From: Strongylocentrotus purpuratus
Taxonomy: Eukaryota > Echinodermata > Echinoidea > Camarodonta > Strongylocentrotidae
Length of the DNA: 64,000 bases
Assembly: GCF_000002235.5 (NCBI RefSeq)
Contig: NW_022145609.1
Span: forward strand, 26,363,493-26,427,492
Direction of reading: 5' to 3'
Shown: in pieces, positions 46,571 through 59,062 of the stretch
How positions within the stretch are numbered: the first letter of the stretch is position 1
Layout: each line of letters opens with the position of its first letter
Position numbers and translations under genes: made by a program
Notes under the pieces: generated by a model
The model's input: the letters and a program-made list of their open reading frames with translations, nothing else
Databases searched by the model: none
Told to the model about the DNA's origin: nothing

Positions 46571-46679
46571 TGTGTTAATTGTAAAATTAGCAAACATGAC
46601 AGAAAGTTCGATGACGTGCACGTACAGCACGTAATGTAGCGCAGAGTTCGTTTGAAATGTGCCATATACATGGACATGT

Positions 46680-46690
46680 ATGACTCAGCA
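46680..46690 (+). promoter_or_regulatory. Antioxidant response / CNC-sMaf element
   Basis: ATGACTCAGCA, the same exact core, lies about 1.3 kb upstream of the KEAP1 coding exon, probably in a 5' intron. Confidence 0.35.
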
Positions 46691-47029
46691 TTTAACTATG
46701 TCAATAAGACCATTCGTTTCTATTACACTAACATTCCAAAGTTGACATTGTCTCTCATGATATGTCACATTCATGCTGTATTAGGTGTGTGATCGCTAGA
46801 TGCCCACTTGTATGCGCACACTCCACCTACGTATGTACACATGCATACATGTCAATTAAGTGTGTGTCTACATACAAGATGTGGTTTCTTAGATGATCAA
46901 GTTGAAACGTGAAGATCCAGAGGCCAAGGTCAAACGTGAATCTCATTCTGCTTTGACATTTGGTTTGCTGCTTTGTTTTACCCGACTGCTTAGAAAGCAT
47001 TTTCATGCTTGTAAGTAAGCAACCAGGGT

Positions 47030-47145
47030 ATTGACGACTTTAAGTCCTCTCCAAGGGACTTGAAAATGAGGATTAATGCCTTATCAAAGGGCACTAGCGC
47101 ATTTCTTTGGTTTCAAACTCGGAACCTCCTGCTAACGAGACACAA
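47030..47145 (-). mobile_element. tRNA-derived SINE, type 2, inverted
   Basis: The minus strand carries the same body as 13424-13612 (AATGCCTT...CCAAGGGACTTGAAAATGAG on plus). The B-box region GGTTTCAAAC on the plus strand is diverged. Confidence 0.65.
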
Positions 47146-50100
47146 GGTATGCCCATACATGATCACACGTGGTCGTAGAATACAAAAACAGCTACACAGG
47201 TGGAGAAATAACAAAGTTTCTCAAACTGCTGTCAACATGAAACATCCCAGACACGTCAGCCTGCATACATACTTTACATATTATTTAAACATTGAAGTGT
47301 AAGCAAATGTAGGGTACTCAATGTGAAAATGGAAATTAGTGACATACCTGTATTTAGCTGAACCCTATAAATAAGGACTACGCCCATATATTTTTTTTTT
47401 CTACATTCATTTCCTGCTCTATTACTTTTCAAATTATATTCTTTTTAGGGTGAAGGATTATATCTGTGTATGCACCTCAACAGTGAAAGAGCTAAATTAA
47501 GTAAGTTAACTGACATAATAACATACATGTACAGTATGCCTATATCTATAATGTAGGCCTGCAAGTAACGTCTGATTTGACCTACAATACATACATACAT
47601 GCACCCACTACCAAGTCATGCTGAAAAATTTCCAGTACCGGTATCTTAAACATGGAGCCATAATCCAATAAACTATTACCCATCCAGGATCCCCCATATT
47701 TGCACCTTGCATGTATGTCCTCCCTGGCTAGCTGGGATCAATAAACAAAAACCAGTTCACTATGTTAACTGCACATAGATATAGAACAAGGTCTGTCTGT
47801 ATACAAACTGACTTGACTGTAATAATGCACCGTCATCCATCGCACGGGGGACTTTGCACAGGTACAGTATGAGCAGATAAAAACTGCCAGCAAATTCTAA
47901 TTTCAGAGGTCACTGAGCTACATGTAGGTGTGGTGCGCTTATCGTCTTCTTTCAGTTTGGCATTGTAACAGGTAAAAAAAAAAGGGAATTTCTAGGTCCT
48001 TTCAGGAATAATATGAAGAGAAAGCTTGAATTCTATCCACCTGAAATTATACTAGTCTTTAGTGATCAGATTACTTTAAAAATAATATCTATCTTTTGCT
48101 GATCTACATGTTTACAGGTTTTTACACTAATCCCATGAATATTTCAAGGCATGATTATCAAAACAAGTTCAAACTCCAAAGAACTTTTCACTGATGAAAT
48201 AAAGTAAGCCTAATTTCAATTGAAAGCGCGCCACTTGAACTTGAGGTCCAACAAGTGCATCTGAAACACCCTCTCCAGTCTACTTTCCCATTCTACATTT
48301 CTGTTGATAATCTACTAATTTAATAATCAAAATAATTTTCTTTCTTCTTTTTAAAACACTCTTTTTCAATCTAACAATGTTAATGCTAGTAAATGTTTGA
48401 GAACAGTCTGTCACACAAGACTAGTAGTGTAAATTCTCAAGGAACCTCAAAGGTCATTGACCTCTACGTAGGCGGCTAATGGCATGAGCAGATACTGTAA
48501 TAAACGCATCTATTACAAATGCACATACAGTGTACATGCAGGCATGTAATAATAATGAAAGCGGTAACCAAACCTATTAACAGTTGGGATAACTAATTCA
48601 TTATCTGTCTGCTGAGACCAGAATGATCGACATCCGTGATCTCGGATAACTCTACAGACCTGAAATGTAGCCTCCTTGAAGAGGTCATCCTCTTGATTCT
48701 CAGATGAGGGAATCAGCTTCTAGAATTTTCAACATGTTATCGGACTTGGAAGGAATTATCCCGGTTTACATTATCCGGGGGCAAGTAAATTGATTAAAAA
48801 ATAAAGAAAACAAAAGAAATAATCCACTCTTACGATGTACTTAAACAAATTGTTTGAACTCCTTGAGAGTAAAATGAATAAATGACAGAGCTCATGATGC
48901 ACACATCTCTGTACGATGTGTAGAAAAATCTAGAAAAATATGTTTTCACACTTCATTTATGAACACAAGCCCTACTGTAGCTTAATTAAAACCTCAATTA
49001 GGAATGAGCAATAAACAGATATCTACATGTACATTACAAGAAGGCCTTCGTAGCCAACTAATTAATTCTCATTCTCAAATCGCATGTCACAAAATTAAAT
49101 TGGCAAAAGTGCCGAACAAGTATACTCAACCAATTGCCTTATTTTTTGCCTGCTAATTATGGGATCCACACAATATGAATGAACGATTAAAACACAGGCC
49201 ACCTTGACTCAAACTGAAATGTTAAAGTACATGTACCTTCATTGAATGTAACTTACAACTAATGGCATGAATGTATGATAGTAGTTCACATGAAATATAC
49301 ATTGAGTTCAGGATATTACATTTTGCATTGCAGTGGTGCAAAAAAGGGGTTTCCCCAGAATTTCCTACTGAATGTATTTCCCACTATGTACATACATGTA
49401 CAAGCATTCAACTTTCAATTTGAGCCATGAGGCTCTTGAAAAGCTGTTTTGCCATCGAACTAGACTGTGAAGTACTTGTCTAGGGAAGCAGAAACAAATA
49501 GGTCTCTTTGACTTTGGACTACAAACATTGCACAATGAAGAAAGATTGTTTGACTTATCAAGCAAATCCTTCGAAGAGAATTCCAAAGTCATCAAATGAA
49601 AGTGGCTAACAGTACTTAATAAAACGAAGGCCAATTTTAAGTGAGGAATAGCTTTGGAACATTGTACAACACACAGGCTTTTTAACTCTGCAGTTTTCAA
49701 TTCTACATTCTTCTGATCATTTCCCTAGTAAAAAGACTTGTCAAATTCAAATTTAAAGAAATGAATAGACTGAAATATGCCTTGATTGGAGAAGTACAGC
49801 ATAACGGTGTCAAAACGCTCTGATGGTACTACATCAGTGTAGGGAGGGCTCGATACTAACCGCTGCCCGGGACACTTGTGGGCACCTTAAATCTAAATGT
49901 AATTTTGAACATATACAGCTTATGCATACAGACTGTAAAAACTGAAATCCGGACCCCTCCGAAAAACGTTGGCGTTGAGCTTTGGTGAACCAATTACGGA
50001 AGTTATATATCATACTACAGTATTTTGGTTTAGAGTTAAAACAGCCTCAAACGTAAAACTGCAGACACATAACAGTAATTGTGGCATAATTTCACCATAT

Positions 50101-51796
50101 TCACCTCGATTCTCCACTTTAGTGGTATGGAAATGGGTTAGGTTAACCCAAGTTCATCCGAACCACTTCAGAAAGTGCAGGCAAATCAAGCAAGTAATAC
50201 TACAAGCCCACCTGGCCCACTCTACGTCTTGCCCAATTAGAGGATCGGGTCTGATCCTCGACTCATCTGCTATGAATCATTGCAAGCTATCTTGTGGAGT
50301 CATGCAGGTCATCTACAGACTGCTGACTTGGCATATTGTAACGCCTTGCCTGTGTTCTAGATCCCGAGCGCCGACCGACCAACCCTCCTCGCTTCTGTTC
50401 AGTGACATTGCTCAGGGTTGAAAGCTAGTTGAACAGGGTTTGTGACCGATAGATAATCCTTGAGCATTCTTTCTCAGAAATCTCTGCAACTAACATTTTT
50501 TAATAATTTTTTTACCAAGTTTTATTGGTCAGAAAACACAATGATTTACAAAATATGTGTTTCATTGTTTTGCAATAAAATAATGAATAATCATATTGTT
50601 TCACACTTACAATCTTGTGGTTTCACATTTCAGTGTAACATTACAAAACATATCATGATACCTCTGGGACTATTATGCTATTTTATTATTATGCATGTAA
50701 GCCTAATTAAAAGTTCATTGTGCTCTACTTTATCGGCCCTGTTTAGTGACATTGGTCAGGGTAAGAAAATCAAAAGCGATTATTTCTCACTGATATGAGG
50801 ATATCTGAAAAGATGAACATGTTTATAAAAAGCCAACAGTTAACTTTACATTTACATCAGCTAATATGATCAGCTATAATATAGGCTTATATTTGTACAG
50901 GAATTCATTTTCATGGGCATTTTGTATATATATATGCAGGATTCTTTCCTCATCTGTATCTATTAATTTATCAAACATACAGTTGTTACGTTGTAGTCCA
51001 TGATTTGTTTACAATGTACATGTACCACAATGTCTGTTGTACTAGTAGGCGATACTTTTGTTTGGTATAATAGTTCATGTACTGTATGTACAAAATAGCA
51101 ATCTTAACCAAATTTTATATCTTAACACATATCATCCTTTAACAGATGTTCATGCTGTGCATAGCAAAACATGCAGCCATTGCGTAGCAATGACGTGTGT
51201 AAGTTCATGGGTGAAATCAGTCAATCAAAACAGGTATTGAAGGGATCGAAATTGGCAATAAAATGTGTGTGTGTGTGCTGGTATGCTGCTTAGTAATGTC
51301 TCGCAGACTTGTTGTCATGTCAAAGTTAACTTCTTGGTTCCTTCGTTCAATAAATATTAGTGTTACAAATAAAAAATATTGAAATATAACCACCCCAAAA
51401 AACATGGTGAATCATGCAAATCATGCACATTATATCATATTTACAATAAAAGATTATGCCCAGTACATATTATGTTGAGACTGTAGGCAATGCATGCAGA
51501 GCTGCTACAGATTCTGTGTATTTTGCAATTCATGAAAACTCCAGTATCATATATACCTCCAAAAAAGTATTAATAGCGCTGCAATATAACAAAACAGCTT
51601 AATCATTCAGTATCTTTATAAAACGAAAATGATGTAATGACAAATGTATAGGCCTACATTTTGTCAATTATTAAAAATCTCATATAATTACATCCTTATA
51701 TTATACACTTATAACATGTACTAACATATTTTCACAAAAACAGACATCCATTAACTGAGAAAAATATTGAAAAAGGAAATGAAAAATAAAACATAC

Positions 51797-52182
51797 CACT
51801 CTTGAATTTAATTCCACAGAATGACCAACGAATCAAGTAATTCCAAAGTAATCTGCAGTCGATATATCCCCAAGATTCACTGCGCCACTAATCTATTCCG
51901 TAATTGACTGTAGAGTAATTTCGCTGTGAATACTATGTTACCAGATGAAGCACACCTACTATATATATCACATAGACGTAAACAAATCCTGATTATAATG
52001 ATGCGAATGTATTCCAACGGTATTCAAGTAATATAGTTATTTAGCCAGAGGTAGAGAGACAAGCAATATATGTATATCCTGGAGTCTGTAGTTTTAGGTT
52101 CTGAAATATATCTCACACAGGTTTGGTCTGACCAGCGTTCAAGTCCAATACTGCCAAATAATTCAGAGTCATCTTGCTTATA
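51797..52182 (-). promoter_or_regulatory. Candidate KEAP1 promoter and 5' UTR exon
   Basis: On the minus strand a strong donor G|GTATGT ends at 51797. A TATA-like GTTTATAAGC (52175-52184) lies about 380 bases upstream, giving a possible first non-coding exon from about 52150 to 51797. Other minus-strand donors occur (near 47348 and 59316), so this assignment is tentative. Confidence 0.25.
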
Positions 52183-52474
52183 AACACCGACGACTTGCGG
52201 CGACGAGCCAACCTTGCAGGTAGATCACGGGCTCATTCAACTGCATGCATTGCTCCACTCTAAATGCATCGACAGTACGTGCGCAGAAGCCGTTGGAAGT
52301 CCACATTCAGCGGATCGATAGCATGACAATGCGTTTATTACTCTGTGTGTGTGTCTGTGTGTGTGTGATTGTGAATGCCAGCGCTAGCTGCATGCAGGTA
52401 AGGGTCATTGTAGCATGCACATGCAGTTACTATCCGGTTGTGGGCTGAGCTGAGCGAGTCCTATGAAAGAACAA

Positions 52475-52485
52475 GTGACTCAGCA
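52475..52485 (+). promoter_or_regulatory. Antioxidant response / CNC-sMaf element
   Basis: GTGACTCAGCA fits the NRF2-small Maf consensus RTGACNNNGC and is an exact TGCTGAGTCA core on the minus strand. It lies about 300 bases upstream of the TATA-like box assigned to KEAP1. Confidence 0.4.
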
Positions 52486-52610
52486 TTTTCCATCAATACT
52501 ATCAACCTCGAGTATACTAGTGTATCATAACAATATCACCCCTTCCTTTCCAGATACCGGTAGCAGTCAAACGTAAGTCTACTGGAGCGTGAAGACATTG
52601 TATACATAAA

Positions 52611-52789
52611 GGCCCGAATTCACAAAGCAAGGTTTGAGCTCAGACCAAGGTTTGAGCTCAAACCTCCTTTTGTTTCGCCAAACCTCCTTTTGTTTTTTAC
52701 AAACCAGGTTTGTAAAAAATGCGTAAAACGCGTCATATGACGTACGAAAACCTTGGTCTGAGCTCAAACCTCCTTTGTGAATTCGGGCC
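52611..52789. mobile_element. Palindromic MITE, GGCCCGAATTCAC family copy 2
   Basis: GGCCCGAATTCACAAAGCAA at the left and CTTTGTGAATTCGGGCC at the right are perfect inverted ends. GGTTTGAGCTCA motifs repeat inside in both orientations. Confidence 0.88.
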
Positions 52790-54211
52790 ACAATGTACAA
52801 AGTATGTTTCAAGGAAGAGCCTAGCGGCTTACTTTTTCTAGGCCATAACCATGCACATAATGAACTATTCCTTGATCTTATTGTCTGGATAGAGATAACA
52901 GGGAAATGCTGATTCCCATTTGACTACCAGTATAGAAAGTGGATTAAATCTAAATGAACAAGGGCCAGTCCAAAACTCCCTTCTGGACATACATGCAGGA
53001 GCTTTTCCAGTGGGATGCTACTAGCTATCAATAGGTACAAAACAAAATGGTACTATTATAGTATAGGTAACAAATAGAAAATGGCCCTCTAATGTAATTT
53101 GTTTCCAAGTAAAGCCTATGCAACACTTGAATAACTCATTGAAATATACATGATCTAATTCCTAGTATTAGTGACTGCAGAGGGGCTAAGGGGAGGGGAA
53201 GCGTGGTACAGGGAAAAATACAATGTGGCAGAGATACATGACAAGATTAAGATGCACTGGAAAATCCTTTCGGAAAATGATATAAGCAGTCTGGTACAGA
53301 ACTCAGTTAAATAATCAAACAGTGACAATGCACAAAACTTGACACTCCAGCTGACTTCTTTTTACAGGCAAACAAAGACCCTCAGAAGATAATATATTTG
53401 CTTAAAAGATTTTAGGTCTCCAATATGTTTGTGGGCTGAATTATAAGTTATCCAAAGGATAATCTAAAGAGATGTCTAAACACCCTAAAGAGGTGATGAA
53501 ATAGGCTTTATTCCTTTGAAAAAAACTATATCGTCATTATCCTGATTAAAGCAAGATTTCAATCAAATTTAACATGTTTCAGTACCAAATCAACTAAAAA
53601 GGTTATGTCATTTCGATCAAGAAAAGGAGTATCTGACAAAAACACTATTCAAGACTTCTAAAACATTATTTCCAAATTCCAAATTCACTTCAGAGCCACC
53701 ATTTACAGGTACCAGCGCACAATCTGCTGAAAGACAGAAGAGAGATAATGCGCGATGACCAAACAATCTATAACAATGCATATATATTTTGTCTTGAAAT
53801 TCCAGGGTACCTGTATTTTCTCAAAGAACACTGATAACTTGATGAATTGCAATATCAATGCGCAGGCTACATATTCTCAGCATGAGTTGGCATATATTTC
53901 AGCTTGAAGAAAAAAAATCCAGTCTTCAATGAAAAGTTTCCAAATTACACTGGCTCACAGATAGAAAAAAAATATAAAAGATGTAAACAAAGCATTCAAT
54001 AGTCCAATTGATCTAAAAAGCAGACTGAATTGCCTGGGAAAAAATCTGCAAGTCATGGTGATTTTTTTCCACACTGAAGGCAATGTCCCTGGAGCAAAAT
54101 AATACAAAGGCATTTATCCTGGCATCCTGGGTAAAACATACTTGGAAGTAGCAGCAAAGCAAAAGCAGCAAGCAGCAAGCAACAAGAGCATATATGTGTG
54201 CATCATAATTC

Positions 54212-54306
54212 GTTCCTGTTTTCACGAAGTGACGGTAGTGAGGAAAATCTGCACGCAAATTTAATGCGATTTTCATTCACTACCGTCACTTCGTGAAAAT
54301 AGGGAC
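54212..54306. repeat. Hairpin element, about 30-base arms
   Basis: GTTCCTGTTTTCACGAAGTG continuing ACGGTAGTGA is inverted as TCACTACCGTCACTTCGTGA with AAATAGGGAC. Likely a small MITE. Confidence 0.75.
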
Positions 54307-54382
54307 AAATTAATTGAACATCATCAAGAATTAAGCCACCAGTATGCTTTGCATGACCAAGGTTATTATTTTGTTATGGTAT

Positions 54383-55870
54383 TGAAGGGATCAGTTGGAT
54401 CAGTTGGTAAAGCATCTGACAGTCGAACCAAAGATCGTGGGTTAGGATCCAACCCAGGCAGATGACTGAATTCTGCGTTGTGTGTTAACTTGCCCCTCCC
54501 CAGGCACAGCGGAGCACCCCAATTTGCATATCATTAGCGGCCCGTTCTATTTGAATAACCAACGGACATCTGCGTGAATCCGAACATGTGTGTGCTAGAA
54601 TGTCAAATCTTAAAATTCGCGTTGCGCCTTTATTACTGCCAATATCGCTATGAAACTTTCCATACTAACTAAAATTATTATGAATTTTATGTCAGTGAAA
54701 TAAATACGAAATTCCATGGAATAAAACTCGAGATATTAATGTGTTTTGAGCTTCGCCCCTCGAAAAACACGACGTCTACTTTATAATGCGATGACCCTAT
54801 CAAGCAATGCACGAAGTAGAGACTTGGTATGAATATTCATTAGGGTTAAATCCATACATGGGCGAAATTTTCGCTTCTCCGCTGTATTTTTTTTGGTTAT
54901 AACGTTCTTTTTCATGGGGCTTCATTTTTAAAAGTTGTAGTCAGCGAACTCATTGAACATGACGTCATCGATCTCAGCGATGTACTGCGCATGCGTCTTA
55001 GGCCCAGTGCATGCCAGATCGAAACAGCTGAGCCATTAGCGTGCACGTGTGCAGTCGGCTGGTAAGACATGTATAGCCAACGCACACGCGAGGTTCAGAC
55101 ATGACACACATTTGAATGTATGGGACTGGTCAAACAATTTTGCGACAACGAAGGATTATTTTTGTTCGATGAGATTCGGACATTGGGGTATGTTTTTCTC
55201 TGAGACGACCCTATCAAGCAACTATGAAAAGAGATATTTCACAAGGATTGAGATTATTAAATTTTCTTTCTGTTCATACGAGGCAATTCTTTCTCGCTCT
55301 AAAAGAAATGGTGAATTTTACGGTGATTTTGTATCTCATTTTTTTCGTTTTTGTTCGTCAAAACTATCCCTTAAATTTCACATTTTCTGTGCATCAATAA
55401 CTCCTTTTATACACATGAGTGTCTTGCAAATTTATTAAATACTCGATTTAGTAGCTTTGATTGGTGATATTCATCACATTAATGAAGAATTTGTCTTCGA
55501 AATTTGTTTACTTTTTTTCGCATCGATCGGTACACAATTGTTGATTTTATGCAAATGATGTTTACTGGACGAGAGTCGATCGCACGGTAATTGGGGTGCT
55601 CCGCTGTGCCTGTCCCCTTGTTTCATAGACGCAGGCTATGTTAAATGGAAAACACTTGTGTCTCTCAGATAGGATGTTAAATGAAGGCCCCTTGTTGAGG
55701 GGATTCACTACCTTTGCATGTTAAGAACCCACTGCACTATTCGTATAAGAGTAGGGGAAAACCTGGGGTAGTGGTCCACTTGCACATCCCCAATCAGTTA
55801 TACCGAATCACTGTAACTCGAGGGTCATAGTGATTCAGGTCGCTTTACCCGTCCCAGGCACAGACGATGC
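54383..55870 (+). mobile_element. tRNA-derived SINE split by a DNA transposon
   Basis: The head 54383-54500 has an A box (TCAGTTGGTAAAGC) and a degenerate B box (GGGTTAGGATCC). The body resumes at 55613 after a foreign insert. Confidence 0.6.
54501..55612. mobile_element. 1.1-kb non-autonomous DNA transposon
   Basis: The left end CAGGCACAGCGGAGCACCCC (then AATT) is perfectly inverted at the right as GGGGTGCTCCGCTGTGCCTG. The flanking TCCC fits a 4-base target duplication. A 129-codon open frame (55049-55438) matches no transposase I know. Confidence 0.85.
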
Positions 55871-56414
55871 CAAATACATAACAGGGAATAATTTTCCTCA
55901 AATTTTTTTATTAGCAATTTCAGCCGATGGATAAATATTTCAAATGAAATTATGTACATTTCTATGGAAGAAAACTGCTACACAAAAGATATTTTGTATA
56001 GCAGTCATGCAAAAATGCATAGCAAATTGCGATGCGATACCAGGAAAATTATTCCCTGCATAATAATAAAATAATAAGTATTACCGTCTAACTGCAAGAA
56101 GGAGAATTTGGTTATGTGATCTAACTGTAATATGAAGGGAGAATAAAATACTGATAGCAAAATGAAGTCTTGAATATTCTGAAAAAAAGGTTTGGTCATG
56201 AATTAGTGTTATTATTTGTAGGTTTGGATAACATTCGGGTATAAATTAGTGATCTAGTAGAAACACAAATAATAAAATTATGACAAAATTACTCTTTAAC
56301 AAATCAATTAAAAAGCGACAACAGAAAACAAAACCAAATTTATCAGTCTATACTCTACTCTCAATTGACACTAACATCATGCTGATTTTCAGATGAGCAA
56401 ATCATGTGAAAAGC

Positions 56415-57400
56415 ATGATAGTAGGATCATTGATATTTTGCAATGTCATGCTGTCTGATACCAGGCCAGCATTCAATGCTCATTCACACAAGAGTAAGAT
56501 TAGAATCACAATTCAACTCTTCCCTTTTAAAGGTAATGCAAAGTTTTGGGAAATTTTGTAAATTTGGTGGATAGTAATTCTTTATAATTTTGATATATTT
56601 GGATGCCCCTGTGGATTTATTATAAGCACTAGAAAATTTAGCCCCTAAAGCACTTCTGCTTTCAAGAAAAATTGAATATAACAATTTACCGGTGCTCCCG
56701 GTAAATTTCGATCAATTTCAAATAGCGCCTATGGCCGTACAATGCTAGCTGCGTCCATGAAAATCTCAGAACAGTTGTGATATATAATTTCCAAACGGAA
56801 ATAGCTAATCGGTCGATTGTAGTCAAGAAACATTGTTTTATAGCTTAATTAATATCTTGACCTTGAGAGGGAGCTATACGACATAAAAAGTGTATTATTT
56901 ACAATTTCATAACTTTAGACTCGATTTCAACCGCGACAACAATCACTGATTATTGTAGGATCGCATATGCTTCCAATATGTTCATTTGAATCAAATTCAT
57001 GACTACATACCAAAACTTTGTATTCCCTTTAATGCGATTAAACCCATTCATTAGTACTACTATTCATACAGAAAATGGTATTTGAATTGCGATAAAACTC
57101 GCACTTTAAATCCTGCTTTTCACACAATAATAATATTTCAATCGCAATTCAACTCTAACTTTGATTGCGCCATGTCACATACAACTAATATTATTAATAT
57201 TGAATCTACAAAAAACCTGAATATAGTCCACTCAATATGAGAAAATGGTTGATGGATGTGAAACAAATTTATATATGCAGCCATACATGTATACACCTCC
57301 ATGCTTTATCATCCACTTCATCAAATCTGAAAAGCCGGAACCACGTGAATAAATCTTTGCCTGCATATACCTCCGTGCTGTAATATTCAATTGCCGTGTT
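56415..57400. repeat. Dispersed segmental repeat, copy 2, with MITE inside
   Basis: It begins CATGATAGTAGGATCATTGA and is collinear with 45800-46570, interrupted by the TTAA MITE at 56527-57032. Confidence 0.85.
56527..57032. mobile_element. TTAA-flanked MITE, family 5 copy 1
   Basis: TTAA flanks AGGTAATGCAAAGTTTTGG and the inverse CCAAAACTTTGTATTCCCT. The related segment at 45800 retains the empty site with one TTAA. Confidence 0.92.
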
Positions 57401-57705
57401 GCAAACTGAATCTTTTCGAATGCCCGAGAATGGAAACTTTGAGTCAAAATTGTATCAAGGCACATTACAGAACATGACCAAACACACTTTACAAAATCTG
57501 TTTAATTAAAAAAGTCAGCAACAGACCAACAAGAAGAAGAAAAATAAAATTACAAGGGTTAAATTGATCTTTCTATACAGGCGATCGCTGAAGCATGTTT
57601 GCATGGCCATCTTTGAGGATGTATAGAGCATTACGTGTCAACAAGGTTTTATTCAAGACCTTTCAGCAACTGCTAAGAACACAGCATTCTTCCAGAATCT
57701 TGGGT

Positions 57706-57950
57706 AAAGGTAAAGGTAAAGCCTACACACAGTAATTAATCATTGGGTTCACATGGCAGTCCACAAACTTAATATTGAACTTTGAGATTATCTTTTACTT
57801 ACAGACCGTGTGGACGCACTCATGGTAAAGGTAAAGGTAAAGCCTACACACAGTAATTAATAGTTGGGTTCACATGGCAGTCCACAAACTTAATACTGAA
57901 CTATGAGATTATCTTTTACTTACAGACCGTGTGGACGCACACTCATGGTT
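57706..57950. repeat. Tandem duplication, unit about 122 bases
   Basis: Two nearly identical units start GGTAAAGGTAAAGCCTACAC and end GACCGTGTGGACGCAC. Few differences separate them, so the duplication is recent. Confidence 0.93.
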
Positions 57951-58112
57951 ATGAAATATTTGGTTTACTAAAAGTTATAAACCCCAAGCGTAATATTACT
58001 ACATGCCTCATGGGTACTATACTTGAGGTTACTTGCCATGCGAATGTAATTAACTTTGAGGTTATTATGGCAACTTGAGGTTTAAATAAAATAACTGCTT
58101 GCCCGGTTTCTA

Positions 58113-58319
58113 TTAAAGGTAATTAAAGTTTTGGTATGGGGTCATGAATTTCATTCAAATGAACATATTGGAAGCATATGCGATCCTACAATATTAAGTG
58201 ATCGTTGTCGCGGTTGAAATCGAGTCTGAAGTTATGAAATTGTAAATAATAAACTATTTATTTTATATAGCTCTCTCTCTCAAGGTCAAGATATTAATTA
58301 AGCTTTGTATTACCTTTAA
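58113..58319. mobile_element. TTAA-flanked MITE, family 5 copy 2 (deleted, inverted)
   Basis: TTAA flanks AGGTAATTAAAGTTTTGG and CTTTGTATTACCT. The body matches 56830-57030 in reverse complement; the other half of the family is missing. Confidence 0.85.
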
Positions 58320-58783
58320 TACTTGTTGTTTTGGCCCTGTGTGAACCCTTGTAATAGAGCACCATTGGTTGTTTAAAACTGGGAGGTTTCGCAAACATAC
58401 AGTTTAAACAAATGAGGGTCTCCGTGTGAACATACTCATGTTGCTTTTGTTTAATAACTTCCCAAGCTTCTTATGGCTATTCTTAGAACACTTCATCCAG
58501 TCAACATGTATATGTATCAAGGCCAGTAAACATCCAATGGATATGGACAAGACCGCAATGGCAATTAGTTGCTGACACAGCGAAGACAACGATGCTCACA
58601 CGGATCAATAGCATCTTCACAAGGCAATTAGACCATTTAGACACAGAGAAAAACGGACAATGATCTTGAAAGTAATTTTGTAGCAATTCTTTTAATTTCA
58701 AGATCATATTATCAATTAAGAACCAGATGGGCATCTCTGTATTAAAATAAAGGAATTCATATCAATTGTATGATTCCTCATAT

Positions 58784-59062
58784 CACTATGAACGTGACGG
58801 ACAAAGAAAGAGGACAAAATAAACAGTTCCTCATTCTACCCTCAACTATTGCTGTGGTAGACAAAGGAACATCCCTTCACTGCTATTATGTAAAATTATG
58901 TAAAATTGTGTAGAACAGGTGTCACATGCATATTCACCTGTTCTACACATTTTTACATAATAGCAGTGAAGGGATGTTCATTTGTCTACCACATCAATTG
59001 TTGAGGGTAGAATGAGGAACTGTATATTTTGTCCTCTTTCTTTGTCTGTCATGTTCATAGTG
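58784..59062. mobile_element. Palindromic MITE, copy 2
   Basis: CACTATGAACGTGACGGACA at the left and TGTCTGTCATGTTCATAGTG at the right; it aligns end to end with 22168-22442, differing by small indels at the hairpin tip. Confidence 0.92.

Larger units (their letters stand above)
45381..52474. other. 5' side of KEAP1, no coding exon seen
   Basis: Presumed 5' intron and upstream sequence of KEAP1. It includes the segmental repeat at 45800 and an inverted SINE. Several open frames of 60-150 codons match nothing I know. Confidence 0.45.

Noticed and set aside
49969..50421. 150-codon frame
   Set aside because: Composition is not protein-like, no similarity recognised, and it lies in repeat-bearing DNA.
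54383..54500. Possible tRNA gene
   Set aside because: It has A and B box-like blocks, but the B box is degenerate and no acceptor-stem pairing was seen; it continues into a SINE body.
55049..55438. 129-codon frame inside the 1.1-kb TIR element
   Set aside because: No transposase motif visible; kept only as a remark under the element.
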